A DNA stretch of 64,000 nucleotides from Arthrobacter sp. AQ5-05 (lineage in GTDB: Bacteria; Actinomycetota; Actinomycetes; Actinomycetales; Micrococcaceae): the NCBI RefSeq assembly GCF_003287975.1, contig NZ_QMKQ01000005.1, positions 1-64,000 on the forward strand, read 5' to 3'. Positions 1-8,415 of this stretch are shown here, in pieces. A program made the position numbers and the translations under genes. Numbering within the stretch: position 1 is the stretch's first letter; each line of letters opens with the position of its first letter. Under the pieces are notes generated by a model, which was given only the letters and a program-made list of their open reading frames with translations, made no database searches and was not told the origin of the DNA.

Positions 1-276
1 GGCGACGATGACTCCGTGCTCCGGGCAGCGCACACGAGGCGCGTGGGCCACGAGATAGGTTTCGGTGGTTCCCAGATCCAGGGTGCGCCACCGTCGGGGG
101 CCTTCACCGCGGTCGTACCGGGAGCACCGCCTGGAGCAGATTCCGCATCTGTTCCGCAAGGACTTGTGCGGTGTCACCCGGGCCAGCAGGACCCCGGTTT
201 CCGGGCAGGTATCCACGTGGTGGACGGTTGTTTTTTCGACACCCAGCAGGGCGGCCCATATGCTTGTTTTCTGCAC
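1..276 (-). CDS. ISL3-family transposase, N-terminal part (runs off window)
   Basis: This is the first 92 codons of a transposase read leftward and cut by the window edge. The frame opens with a GTG at 274-276 and reads VQKTSIWAALLGVEKT. It then has the Cys-rich zinc-binding block RCGICSRRC and, near the edge, RVRCPEHGV, an order typical of ISL3-family N-terminal domains. The DDE catalytic core would lie outside the window. The start is supported by an IS end about 118 bases upstream rather than by a strong ribosome site. It is a different subgroup from the neighbouring ISL3 remnant at 450-1388. Whether the gene is intact cannot be judged here. Confidence 0.8.
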   Translation of the reverse strand, partial: MQKTSIWAALLGVEKTTVHHVDTCPETGVLLARVTPHKSLRNRCGICSRRCSRYDRGEGPRRWRTLDLGTTETYLVAHAPRVRCPEHGVIVA

Positions 277-288
277 GCCGTTTTCAGT

Positions 289-327
289 CCCTAGATTTTT
301 GTACCTTAGTCAGTCAAAAATCCTAGG
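289..327. repeat. Inverted repeat in the IS leader
   Basis: CCTAGATTTTT at 290-300 and AAAAATCCTAGG at 316-327 form an imperfect inverted repeat with one mismatch around a 15-base loop. It lies between the IS end and the transposase start. It could be a transposase-binding subterminal site or a hairpin limiting read-through into the transposase. The AT-rich arms stand out against the high-GC surroundings. Confidence 0.55.
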
Positions 328-449
328 CAGGAAGCGGCGTGTGGACGTTAAGGCTCGCGGCTCACGCCCACGGATATGTCAGTAGAGCCGTTTTTCGTCA
401 TTAAAAGCACCGACCGCCAGTGTCGGGAGAATTGTTCGTGGGCAGCCTC

Positions 450-1388
450 TCACGACTTTGCATCAGCCGTGCCCACTACCCCGGCACCGAGTTGGTCCTC
501 CAATATGCCATCAAGGAACATTTGTGAGTTGAGACGAATTACCTCGATACGGCCGCCCATGTCCAGACCCCTGATCCCTGGTCTGAAGCCCTCGGGCTGG
601 GCCTTGAGCCAGTCCGCGTAGGCCTTGCCGCTGCGCCCCGGCACCAGGTCCAGCAGCCGGGCGCGGATCCTGCCCATGGCGTCCCTGGTGTGGTCAACGA
701 ACCCTGTCAGGACACGGTCGTTGGGGAAGCCGGTGTGCTTCCAGATGTGTTCGTCGACGCCCAGCGTGGTGACGCCCTCCAAGCGCTTGGGGTCGGCCAG
801 CTCGAGCTCCGCCAGCGGCTTGATGTTGTCCCAGACCGTATGCCAGTCCACGCCGAGTTGCCGAGCAATCGCCGAGACCGCGATGTCCTGCTTCTTCAGT
901 TGCTCGTGCGCCCAGTGGCAGGCCCGCACGGTGAGTTTCTCCCGCGGCCCGATGCGGTGGTGTTCCTCGGTGAAAGTGACCATAGCGCATTGCTTTTCGT
1001 GGCAGCGGAACACCCGCTTCCTCCAGTGCAGGATCACCGGCGAGCCGTGGGCGGGGATGTCGTGGATGGGCACGCTGCGCCGGGCGTGGGACCTGGCCTG
1101 GGCACCGCATCCGCGGCACCAGGCGGTGCGTTCGGGTGTTTCGATCGCCACGACGAGCCGGGCCGGGTCCCGGCGGTCCACCTCGAGCACGTGCAGGCCC
1201 TCCAGTCCCAGGAGAGCGTCGGCAAGATTGCACCACGGTCCGGCACCGCAGGAGTCGGCCACCAGGTTCGCGGCGGCGTCGGGGTGGAATGGTGCGTCTG
1301 GTTTCCGCGGTGCTGCGGGCAGCACGCAGGCAGAGTTAGAATGGTTCACTGTCAGGGCTTTCTTACGGTTTTCTTGGTCGATAACCAT
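450..1388 (-). pseudogene. ISL3-family transposase, C-terminally truncated
   Basis: About 273 residues are recognisable as an ISL3 transposase. There is an N-terminal zinc-binding region (WCRGCGAQ, then FRCHEKQC), a helix-turn-helix segment (AISAIARQL-like, VDWHTVWD) and the start of the DDE domain with LGVDEHIWKH and GIRGLDM. Homology stops abruptly after GIRGLDM (about position 565). The remaining 36 or so residues are unrelated and end at 450. Family members are usually about 400-450 residues, so the catalytic C-terminus with the later acidic residues is missing and the protein should be inactive. The start ATG is at 1386-1388. Confidence 0.8.
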
Positions 1389-1499
1389 TCAAGAAGGCCC
1401 TGACGCCTATCCGGACATCGGCACACCGGATGAACCGAAATTCGCCGGAAAGATTACGGCGTCAAGGCACCCGCATCACGCTCAATTCCGTAGAGCCCC
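562..1499 (-). mobile_element. Truncated ISL3 element (left end retained)
   Basis: The element starts at about 1498 on the minus strand with GGGCTCTACGGAATTGAGCG, matching the GGCTCTAC start of the neighbouring ISL3 element. The transposase follows 110 bases inside. The distal end is lost where the transposase homology breaks off near 565, probably by deletion linked to the adjacent IS. No direct target repeat can be identified. Confidence 0.6.
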
Positions 1500-1663
1500 A
1501 TAAGGACGTCGCGGTTTTCATCTGAACTTAAGCCTCCGATTCGAATATTCCCGCAAGGACCTTATCCGAACGTTGACTCGATGTCGGTTCGGAATCGTGG
1601 CTGGATAGTCCACTGGCGATATTCGCGTTCGGGCTCACCGGGAGAGGCATGTAGACCCCGCGC

Positions 1664-2278
1664 TCAGAAGTTGGAGCAGAAAGCTACGACCAAGGTGCCG
1701 ATTGCTGCGGCGCCTCCGTGCAGGTCACCGCCGACCAACAGTCCGGCGGCCGCGAGCAGGCCCAGCGCCGAGGCGATCCGTGCGGCCAGGTGCGGCCCGG
1801 TCCACGCCCTCACGAGCAGGGAAGCTGCAAGGCCAAAGACAACCACCGAGTTTCCGGCACCGACCGGCTGCACGAGCCAGCCCCACGCCTGGGCTCCGAG
1901 CCCGAAACACGAGGCAATCACCGTCTAATGGCCCGCGCCCCAGACCAACTCGGCAAGAAGCCCGATCCGCACCGGTGTCGTAAGGTTGAATGCCATCCCG
2001 GCCCAACCGCCATCCTGCACGAGAAGTGCTGTGACGAGGCGCCAAGGCTGCTCGATCCCGGTGGAGACACCGCTTCTTTCCATAGAGAGCAGCATTCCGG
2101 GTGCGATCGTCAGCTGCAGCAGCGAAGGCACGGCAATGATGATCAGGACAGCCGCCGTGGCCACCGGTCGAAAGGGGCGGTTCCTGGAGCGGCGTGGGCC
2201 GAACTGCCAGGCCGCGGAGGCTGCACAGAGAACCACCAGATAGAGGGTGGTGGCCAGACCCGGGTTCATGGGCCCCAT
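1664..2278 (-). pseudogene. Multi-pass membrane protein, possibly rhomboid-like, interrupted by an amber codon
   Basis: A single minus-strand frame runs from ATG 2276-2278 (GGAG seven bases upstream) to 1664. It is interrupted by one TAG at 1925-1927, after LLAELVWGAGH and before TVIASCFGL. Both halves are hydrophobic: LYLVVLCAASAAWQFG, TAAVLIIIAVPSLLQL and the LVTALLVQDGGWAG segment before the stop, then three more membrane stretches after it. Frame and character continue across the stop, so a CAG-to-TAG change is the simplest reading. The segment before the stop resembles the membrane core of rhomboid-type proteins, but no Ser-His dyad could be confirmed. It could be a recent pseudogene, a read error, or two short proteins. 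Confidence 0.55.
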
Positions 2279-2521
2279 TCTTCCACTCCAGACTGTGCAG
2301 AAAACATCTCCACGGGATCTGGGAATGGGGCAATCGGTGAAGCTGCCTGCCGGCAACCACTTCGGGAATCTCCCCGTCTGCGAGCGTTGGCACGGTATCG
2401 AGGCTCCGGTCGGTCTCCGTCATGCCGAAGAATACCGTCACCGCATCGACAAGTTTGATCCCGGTCCGGCCACGGTGCATTCCGTATGACCCTCGGGCAC
2501 CGTGGGCGCGGCAAACCTGCT

Positions 2522-2575
2522 TTGTGACCCGGGAAGACAACCAGCGGCCATATCCCGGCGCCTTGTGACCCGGGA
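2522..2575 (+). repeat. 13-base direct repeat upstream of a GAF-ANTAR gene
   Basis: TTGTGACCCGGGA occurs at 2522-2534 and again at 2563-2575, about four helical turns apart. The pair sits 60-110 bases before the GTG of the GAF-ANTAR gene. The placement suits a regulator binding site, but the factor is unknown. Confidence 0.4.
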
Positions 2576-2633
2576 CTGTGTAGGCTGGGAGGAGGATATT
2601 GCTTGGGGTGTCCATTACAGGGAGGGTGCTGCT

Positions 2634-3365
2634 GTGGCCAAGGTCGAGAAGACTCTTCCGCTAGCCGACGAACTTGCGGCGGTGGCAGCCAGTGCCGCCG
2701 GCCTGCTGCTGACCGAGTCCACGGTTGCGGCAACGCTAAAGCTCATCACGTCCGTTGCCAAATCTTCCGTACCCTATGCCATGGGCGCCGGGGTGACGCT
2801 CATCGATGCCAATGCACACAAGACCAGCGCCGCGTCCTCGAACGAACTCGTCGAACGCGCCGACGCACTGCAATACGACCTCGAGCAAGGGCCGTGCCTG
2901 AGCGCGTGCGCCAGCGGGGAAACGATCGTCGTCCAGGACATTGCCGCCGACGAGCGCTGGCCGGACTGGTCCGGGGCTGTCGCAACATTGCGAGTCGCAT
3001 CGTCCATCAGCGTCCCGCTGAAGTCCTCCTCCGAATCCTTCGGCGCCGTAAAGGTCTACTCGGCCGAGATCCAGGCCTTCACCGAGCGTTCCCGCGGCAT
3101 CCTGGAGTTGCTGGCGCAGCAAGCGACGGTCTGGCTTGAGCACGCCACCACCGCGGAGAACGCCAAGAAGCTCAGCAACGAATTGCGCAGCACGCTGCAT
3201 TCGCGTGACGTCATCGGGATGGCCAAGGGCATCGTCATGGAACGCCATGGCGTGTCCGAGAACGATGCCGTTCGGCTGTTGATGAAGCAGGCGATCGCCG
3301 AGCACCTGACCCTAAGTGCCTTGGCGGTCCGGCTGGTCGATGCAGCGACCTCGCGCGGCACCTGA
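2634..3365 (+). CDS. GAF and ANTAR domain-containing regulator
   Basis: This is a 243-residue cytoplasmic regulator. A GAF domain (about residues 40-165, including YDLEQGPCLSACASGE and the ISVPLKSS strand) is followed by an ANTAR domain (about 180-235). The ANTAR part is canonical: SRDVIGMAKGIVMERHGV, a run of alanine-rich helix and a final hydrophobic helix. ANTAR domains bind tandem stem-loops in RNA and cause transcription antitermination. GAF domains sense small ligands or redox state. The GTG at 2634 is chosen because GGAGGG lies about nine bases upstream; the frame extends further up without homology. It is the first of three GAF-type regulators in tandem. The ligand is unknown. Confidence 0.85.
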   Translation: MAKVEKTLPLADELAAVAASAAGLLLTESTVAATLKLITSVAKSSVPYAMGAGVTLIDANAHKTSAASSNELVERADALQYDLEQGPCLSACASGETIVVQDIAADERWPDWSGAVATLRVASSISVPLKSSSESFGAVKVYSAEIQAFTERSRGILELLAQQATVWLEHATTAENAKKLSNELRSTLHSRDVIGMAKGIVMERHGVSENDAVRLLMKQAIAEHLTLSALAVRLVDAATSRGT

Positions 3366-3381
3366 CACCGGGGGATCGGCC

Positions 3382-3657
3382 ATGGACATTGGTGATGACG
3401 ATCTGCAGCTGAAGCAGCTGCGACAGGTCCAGCCGTTGGCGGGGCTGACGGTGGGCGAGTTGTGGCTCAAGTACTTTGCGATAGGCGGTTCTGCGGGCCA
3501 GTTCGAGATCGAGGCCTATCTGTATGCCGCCCACGCCCTGCCGACCCTGGAACGCGACCTGGTGGCCCACTCGATCAATGAGCGTTTCATAGACCTCGGC
3601 ATGGATCTGCGGGTTCCGTACTCGGCGGACCTTGATCCGGGAAAAGAGGAATCTTGA
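3382..3657 (+). CDS. Small conserved-looking protein between GAF regulators
   Basis: This is a 91-residue acidic, soluble protein with no signal peptide. It begins MDIGDDDLQLKQLRQVQPLA and contains LTVGELWLKYFAIGGSAG and LYAAHALPTLERDLVAHSIN, a mostly helical pattern. It starts 16 bases after the first GAF-ANTAR gene, and its TGA overlaps the ATG of the second (TGATG). This indicates co-transcription and probably translational coupling. The family is not recognised with certainty. The position suggests a partner of, or modulator for, the flanking GAF regulators, which is inference from context only. Confidence 0.75.
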   Translation: MDIGDDDLQLKQLRQVQPLAGLTVGELWLKYFAIGGSAGQFEIEAYLYAAHALPTLERDLVAHSINERFIDLGMDLRVPYSADLDPGKEES

Positions 3658-4376
3658 TGGGCAAGCAGGGCAACGATTCCAGGAACCAGGAGCAGCTGCA
3701 GGACCTCTTGCTGGACAGCGAGGGCTTCAGCGACTTCATGCTGGAACTGGTGCTGATGGCTGCCGCGGGGCTGGGAACGGGAAGGCCCGTGCTGTGCTCC
3801 ATCACCGTTGAGCGCGCGGGGTTCCCGGTCACGGTGGCCAGCAGCGAGCTCGCCGTCATGGCACTGGACGAGCGGCAGTACGCCTTCAACGACGGGCCCT
3901 GCCTGACCGCGCTGCGCCAGGATCGCATGGTCTTCATTCCGGACCTGCATGCATCCCGGGAATGGGGGCACTACGCCCGGGAGATCGCATCCAGCGGCGT
4001 GCACTCCATCCTGGCGGTACCCGTCGAAGCCGGCAACGGCACCCGGGCGGCACTCAATTGCTACGCCCGCGACCCCGGAACGATGGACGAGCGATTCATC
4101 GCGGCGGTGGAGGCCTTCGCCGGGTCGATCTCGCGCATCCTGCGCCTGGCCCTGGGGTTCCACCTGCCGGCGATTGCCGGTGCCGACCTGGGCCCGGAAC
4201 TGCGGGCCCGCGGGCTTGTCGACGGCGCGGTCGCGGTGATCATGGTCCAAGACAAGTGCAGCCGTGCCGATGCCTTCGCGCAATTGGGCCAGACTGCTTT
4301 CACCTCGAACATGCGGATCGGCGACCGCGCCATCCAGGTGCTGCAGCCGGCGCGGCGCGCACGGGGCATCGAATAG
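3657..4376 (+). CDS. GAF domain regulator with divergent ANTAR-like C-terminus
   Basis: This is a 239-residue protein. The GAF-like domain spans about residues 35-165, with FNDGPCLTALRQDRMVFIPD corresponding to the family's GPC-motif region. The C-terminal 60 residues (ELRARGLVDGAVAVIMVQDK and a following helix) align with an ANTAR domain. However, the usual AKGI(L/V)M motif reads AVAVIM and later helices are degenerate, so RNA binding may be lost or altered. The ATG at 3657 overlaps the previous stop and has AAAGAGGA upstream. The paralogues on either side have better ANTAR domains, so this one may work as a heteromeric or ligand-sensing partner. Confidence 0.8.
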   Translation: MGKQGNDSRNQEQLQDLLLDSEGFSDFMLELVLMAAAGLGTGRPVLCSITVERAGFPVTVASSELAVMALDERQYAFNDGPCLTALRQDRMVFIPDLHASREWGHYAREIASSGVHSILAVPVEAGNGTRAALNCYARDPGTMDERFIAAVEAFAGSISRILRLALGFHLPAIAGADLGPELRARGLVDGAVAVIMVQDKCSRADAFAQLGQTAFTSNMRIGDRAIQVLQPARRARGIE

Positions 4377-4448
4377 CTTCGCTTCGACACATGCCTGCAA
4401 CCACGCTCGGAAGATTTCCGGGGGCGGGACCTTAGGGAAGGGATTGCC

Positions 4449-5261
4449 ATGGACTACGACAACGCGGACCGCGACCTGCAGGGCCAGCCGCGGACACCCA
4501 CTCCACACCCAAGCGCAACGGACCCAGGCGGTCGGGGCTTGGATGCAAGCGTTGCGGGGAGGCTCCAGGACATGGTCCTGGGCAGCCTGGACCTTGGGGA
4601 CTTCCTCACGGAGCTCGCCGGATTCTCGGCCGCACTGGCCACAGGGGAGGACCGTGCGGATCTGGCGTGCACCGTGACTCTGCGCCAGCGGCGCCGCGCG
4701 TTGCTGCACGCCGGAAGCACCCGCGCTGCCCGGACCCTGGGCGAGCTGCAATCCAGCCTGGGCGAAGGTCCCCTCGTTGCCGCGTTGGAGGGAACCCGAA
4801 GCGTTCTGATCACCAACGCCGCAGTTGATTCCCGCTGGCCCGCATGCGACGGCGCGTTGCTGGCCGAGGGCATCCACAGCGTCCTGGCCGTGCCACTGGT
4901 CCTGGAGCAAGGGGCCGTTGCAGTGATTGGCTTCTTCTCTCCGCGATCGAACGCCTTCACCGAGCTCGTGGTCCGTGGCGCAGAGCACTACGTGCACGAT
5001 GCCCGCAAGGCGCTGATGCTGGCCATGCGGATCGCTTCCGCGGTGCAGATGGCCCACGACCTCGAGGAAGCCATGAAATCGCGCACCGCCATCGACCTGG
5101 CGGTGGGCGTCATCATGGGGCAACAGCGTTGCTCGCAGGACGAGGGCTTCGCGATCCTCACCAGGACGGCATCCAACCGAAACGAGAAATTGCGGACCGT
5201 GGCCGCCGAGCTGGTGCAGAACGTCTCCGGTTCCGCAGTGCGGACACACTTCGAGAAGTAG
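4449..5261 (+). CDS. GAF and ANTAR domain-containing regulator
   Basis: This is a 270-residue regulator. A GAF domain (about 45-190, with GEGPLVAALEG and IHSVLAVPLVLEQGAVAVIG) is followed by an ANTAR domain (about 205-262: KSRTAIDLAVGVIMGQQRC, then NRNEKLRTVAAELVQ). The first 30 residues are proline-rich and probably disordered. It is third in the tandem array, 72 bases after the previous gene, with AGGGAAGGG before the ATG. Like other ANTAR proteins it probably acts on nascent RNA. No obvious tandem hairpin target is seen in its own leader. It converges on the zinc-ribbon gene at 5277. Confidence 0.85.
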   Translation: MDYDNADRDLQGQPRTPTPHPSATDPGGRGLDASVAGRLQDMVLGSLDLGDFLTELAGFSAALATGEDRADLACTVTLRQRRRALLHAGSTRAARTLGELQSSLGEGPLVAALEGTRSVLITNAAVDSRWPACDGALLAEGIHSVLAVPLVLEQGAVAVIGFFSPRSNAFTELVVRGAEHYVHDARKALMLAMRIASAVQMAHDLEEAMKSRTAIDLAVGVIMGQQRCSQDEGFAILTRTASNRNEKLRTVAAELVQNVSGSAVRTHFEK

Positions 5262-5276
5262 CCCGGCCCCGGCTCC

Positions 5277-5579
5277 CTAGTCGCTGAAGCCGTGCTGCAG
5301 CATGGAATACGGAATGGACGGTGCCCGGGTGGTGCGCACCCCGTGGAATTCCTCGCAGCGACCGCACCAGCATTCGACGTCCCACGCCGCGGGCGCCGAA
5401 CCCTTCGCCCGCACCGGGGTGACCTGCTCGTACACCAGGTATTCCCCGCTATGGCAGGTCTGGCAGACGATTGCCGGGGCAATGTCCCCCGTGGTGGCCA
5501 CAGCCAAGGTGATTGCGGGAATGGCCGCGTTCCCCGGGCCGGGTTCTTGCGGATTCGCAAGCAGTGGAAAGGGAATCAT
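5277..5579 (-). CDS. Small zinc-ribbon-like protein
   Basis: This is a 100-residue protein with two Cys pairs, IVCQTCHSGEYLVYEQV and VECWCGRCEEFHG, spaced as in a zinc ribbon. It has no membrane segment. An AAGGA lies about nine bases before the ATG at 5577-5579, which supports translation. It converges with the third GAF-ANTAR gene, with only 15 bases between stops. No function is recognised. It could bind nucleic acid or protein through the ribbon. Confidence 0.6.
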   Translation of the reverse strand: MIPFPLLANPQEPGPGNAAIPAITLAVATTGDIAPAIVCQTCHSGEYLVYEQVTPVRAKGSAPAAWDVECWCGRCEEFHGVRTTRAPSIPYSMLQHGFSD

Positions 5580-5752
5580 GGGGTTCGATCCTTGATGTCA
5601 CTCAGAATCAGAACGCGTTTCCCGGAGGCTGGAGAAGTCACGTAGTGATGGCGGAAAGCTCCGCAAACCGTTTGTCGCACTAATTATGGACACGATGTTG
5701 CGCAGAGCACAAGGACTTTGACACGTTGCGCCACAATCCGGTGCGCAGCGCA

Positions 5753-5785
5753 GCACCGGGCAACGAATCATTCGTTGCCCGGTGC
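5753..5785. terminator. Strong 15-bp hairpin after the ureohydrolase gene
   Basis: GCACCGGGCAACGAA (5753-5767) and TTCGTTGCCCGGTGC (5771-5785) are perfectly complementary around a TCA loop. It lies 33 bases beyond the stop of the leftward agmatinase-family gene. There is no T tract, so it is a terminator or 3'-end stabiliser of the GC-rich actinobacterial type. Confidence 0.65.
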
Positions 5786-5817
5786 CCGGCGTTGCGGAGG
5801 TCTGGTGATGGCCTGTC

Positions 5818-6816
5818 CTAGACGGCGGCGACCTCGAGAACCTGCCCGTCACCGGCCCGGCGCAGGTTCCCGGAGTTGACCATCAATCCCATCATGTCGA
5901 AGACCACGGTGGCCGCGGCAAGCGAGGTGATGTCGGCATGGTCGTAGGCGGGGGCGACCTCCACCACGTCGGCGCCCACGATGTTGATGCCGTTGAGCCC
6001 GCGCAGCAGGCGCAGCAGCTCGCGGGAGTGCAGACCACCCATTTCCGGGGTGCCTGTGCCCGGGGCGAAGGCGGGGTCCAGCACGTCGATGTCCACCGAG
6101 AGGTACACCGGGGTGTCGCCCAGTCGTTCGCGCACCTTGGCGATCGCGGCCGGCACGCCAATCTCGTCGATGTCGGTGGAGCGGATGATCTGGAAGCCGA
6201 ACTCGTGGTCGCGCAGGAAGTCGTCCTGGTCGTAGACCGGGCCGCGAATGCCCACGTGCATCGACTTGTCCTCGATCAGCAATCCTTCCTCGAAGGCGCG
6301 GCGGAACATGGTCCCGTGGGTGATCGGCTGATCGAAGTACGTGTCCCAGGTATCCAGGTGCGCATCGAAGTGCAGCAGGGCGACCGGCCCGTGGATTTTG
6401 TTCACTGCCCGAAGCATCGGCAGTGCGATGGTGTGGTCCCCGCCGACGGCAATGACGCGCTTGTCCTTGGCCATGAGGGGCAACGCCTGCTCCTCGATTT
6501 GTTCCACGGCCTTGCCGATGTCATACGGGGTGCAGGCGACATCCCCCGCGTCCACGACCTGGACCGCCTCGACCGGGGTTACATCCAGTTCGACATGGTA
6601 ACCCGGGCGCAGCAACCGGGAGGCCTCACGCACCGCCGCCGGACCGAACCGGGCACCCGGACGGAAGGAGGTGCCACCGTCGAAGGGGACGCCGAGCACG
6701 GCGATGTCGTAGTCAGGGACCGCATCGATCTGTGGGAGCCGGGCGAAGGTTCCGAGCCCGGCGAACCGGGGGACCTTGGTCGCTTCAACTGGACCAATGG
6801 GCTGGTGCTTGCTCAT
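5818..6816 (-). CDS. speB: Agmatinase-family ureohydrolase
   Basis: This 332-residue enzyme belongs to the arginase/agmatinase family, which hydrolyses a guanidino group to urea plus an amine using two manganese ions. Metal-ligand motifs are intact: GGDHT (125-129), DAHLDT (151-156) and SVDIDVLDP (240-248, Asp242 and Asp244). Length is as expected. Its ATG overlaps the stop of the upstream MFS gene (ATGA), and a PucR regulator is divergent, so this is a transporter-plus-hydrolase unit. The family includes agmatinase, guanidinobutyrase, guanidinopropionase and guanidine hydrolases. Sequence reading alone does not fix the substrate, so the gene symbol is family-level. Confidence 0.85.
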   Translation of the reverse strand: MSKHQPIGPVEATKVPRFAGLGTFARLPQIDAVPDYDIAVLGVPFDGGTSFRPGARFGPAAVREASRLLRPGYHVELDVTPVEAVQVVDAGDVACTPYDIGKAVEQIEEQALPLMAKDKRVIAVGGDHTIALPMLRAVNKIHGPVALLHFDAHLDTWDTYFDQPITHGTMFRRAFEEGLLIEDKSMHVGIRGPVYDQDDFLRDHEFGFQIIRSTDIDEIGVPAAIAKVRERLGDTPVYLSVDIDVLDPAFAPGTGTPEMGGLHSRELLRLLRGLNGINIVGADVVEVAPAYDHADITSLAAATVVFDMMGLMVNSGNLRRAGDGQVLEVAAV

Positions 6817-8210
6817 ACGAGGGTTCCTTCTACTTTCGTTTCTTCGGACGTGCCGTTGGTCTTGGATTTCTTGGTGCGTTCGCCGCCGGAGATATCGGCC
6901 AGGGAACGGTTGGCAGTCTCTGGGGCCAGAATGAAGGTGGCAACCAAACCGACCAAGGAGATCCCGGCTCCGATGAGCAGGGCACCCGAGGCGCCGAAGC
7001 TGATGATCGCCACCGGCATCAGATAGGTGCTGGCGGCCGAGCCCACGCGACTGATCGCAGTGCCGAAGCCGACCGCTGTGGCCCGGATCTCGGTGGGGAA
7101 CAGCTCATTGGGGTACACGACCTCAAGGAAGCTGGAAGCGCCGGAGGCCAAGGCAAAGATCGCCAAGGCGGTGAACAGGGTCTTGGGGCCAACGCCGGGG
7201 ATGAATGCCGGGGCGGCCAGCGCTAGGACGATTATGCCGAAGGTCCACAGCAGCAACTTGCGCCGGCCGATCCGCTCCACCAGCCACAGTCCGGGGATAC
7301 CACCAATGACAAAGAGCAGGGAAATGAGCAGCGAGCCGCCGTAGAGGTTGGCGTCTCCGTCCAGGCCGAAGGAAGAGAGCAGTTCCGGGGCGAAGGTGTA
7401 TACGGCGAAGAGCGGAATCACCTGCGCGGTCCAGAAAATGGAGACAAAGAGCGTGCGGCGCCAGAACTTCTTGTTGAAGATGTCGGCGAACGTTGCCGCG
7501 CGCTTGCCGGTGTTCTCTTCTTCGCCGAGGGAGTTGACGTCGTAGTCGTTGCCGTAGACCTTCTTGATCACGGTGCGGGCCTCGTCGACCCGGCCGCGGG
7601 AGAGCAGCCAACGCGGGGACTCCGGGGTGCCCAGGCGGAAGAGCAGGGTGATCACGGCAAAAATCGCGGGGCTGGCCAGCATCCAGCGCCAGGCATCCTC
7701 GCCCACGCCGCGCATCGCGAACCCGACGGCAAAGGCCGCGGCCGCACCCACGGCCCAGACCACGAAGGTGGCTCCAAGGAGGCGGCCGCGGTGCTTGCGG
7801 GGGAGGAACTCGGCCAGCAGCGAGGTGGCAATCGGGTAGTCGGCGCCGATGGCCACGCCGAGCAGGAAGCGCCAGATCACCAGCTGCCAGATGTCCGTGG
7901 AGAAGGCGCTGAGGATGGAGAAGGCGGCCAGGGCGAGCAGGTCCAGGATGTACATGGTGTGGCGGCCGACCTTGTCGGTCACCCAGCCGAAGACCCCGCC
8001 GCCAAAGAAGATCCCGACCAGGCTGGCGGCGCCAACCATGCCGATTTCCTTGGGGCCCAGATCCAGGGCCGGGGTCATGGTGATCAGGGCGATCCCGATG
8101 ATCGACAGCGCGTAGCCGTCGATGAAGGGGCCGCCGGAGGAAAACACGGTCAGCTTCTTGTGGAACCGGGTCAGTGGCGCATCGTCAATGAGGCGAACGG
8201 AGGTGCTCAT
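6813..8210 (-). CDS. MFS transporter (sugar-porter-like), probably for the ureohydrolase substrate
   Basis: This is a 465-residue transporter with 12 predicted membrane segments. It has the loop 2-3 signature GWVTDKVGRH, PESPRWLLSRGR after segment 6 (sugar-porter style) and PNELFPTEIRA near segment 10. The ATG at 8208-8210 (MSTSVRLIDDAP) is preferred over an upstream ATG because GAAAAGAG precedes it and the extra 20 residues lack family similarity. It overlaps the agmatinase-family gene by four bases and is divergent from a PucR regulator. This suggests import of agmatine or a related guanidino compound, an inference from context. The C-terminus is a charged Lys/Glu-rich tail. Confidence 0.85.
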   Translation of the reverse strand: MSTSVRLIDDAPLTRFHKKLTVFSSGGPFIDGYALSIIGIALITMTPALDLGPKEIGMVGAASLVGIFFGGGVFGWVTDKVGRHTMYILDLLALAAFSILSAFSTDIWQLVIWRFLLGVAIGADYPIATSLLAEFLPRKHRGRLLGATFVVWAVGAAAAFAVGFAMRGVGEDAWRWMLASPAIFAVITLLFRLGTPESPRWLLSRGRVDEARTVIKKVYGNDYDVNSLGEEENTGKRAATFADIFNKKFWRRTLFVSIFWTAQVIPLFAVYTFAPELLSSFGLDGDANLYGGSLLISLLFVIGGIPGLWLVERIGRRKLLLWTFGIIVLALAAPAFIPGVGPKTLFTALAIFALASGASSFLEVVYPNELFPTEIRATAVGFGTAISRVGSAASTYLMPVAIISFGASGALLIGAGISLVGLVATFILAPETANRSLADISGGERTKKSKTNGTSEETKVEGTLV

Positions 8211-8415
8211 TGCGGGCTCTTTTCTCTCTAGGCGCCCGGGTGGTCCGGGCTGGCTTGTGGTGTGTTTCAATCATTGGTGATCGGCGTCACGGCGACAATC
8301 GACAAGTGTCAACTATCGCAGGCAGGCACTAGACATTTGTATGAGAGATCACGTTTGATGGACGGGTGCCCGGCGGCAATGCGTTGGACGCCGGAAAATG
8401 GAAGGGGAATGCCCG

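Larger units (their letters stand above)
1..395 (-). mobile_element. ISL3-type insertion sequence, one end only
   Basis: Read on the minus strand, the element appears to begin near 394 with GGCTCTACTGACATATCC and leads into the transposase GTG at 276. The GGCTCTAC start is shared with the end of the second ISL3 element at about 1498, which supports calling it a terminal repeat. The other end and the target duplication are outside the window, so the boundary is inferred from one end only. Confidence 0.55.

Noticed and set aside
1925-1927. Amber codon as a pyrrolysine site
   Set aside because: No pyrrolysine genes are seen, the gene is not a methylamine methyltransferase, and a simple nonsense change explains it.
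3516-5249. 577-codon open frame on the minus strand
   Set aside because: Antisense to two GAF regulators that have conserved domains and good starts.
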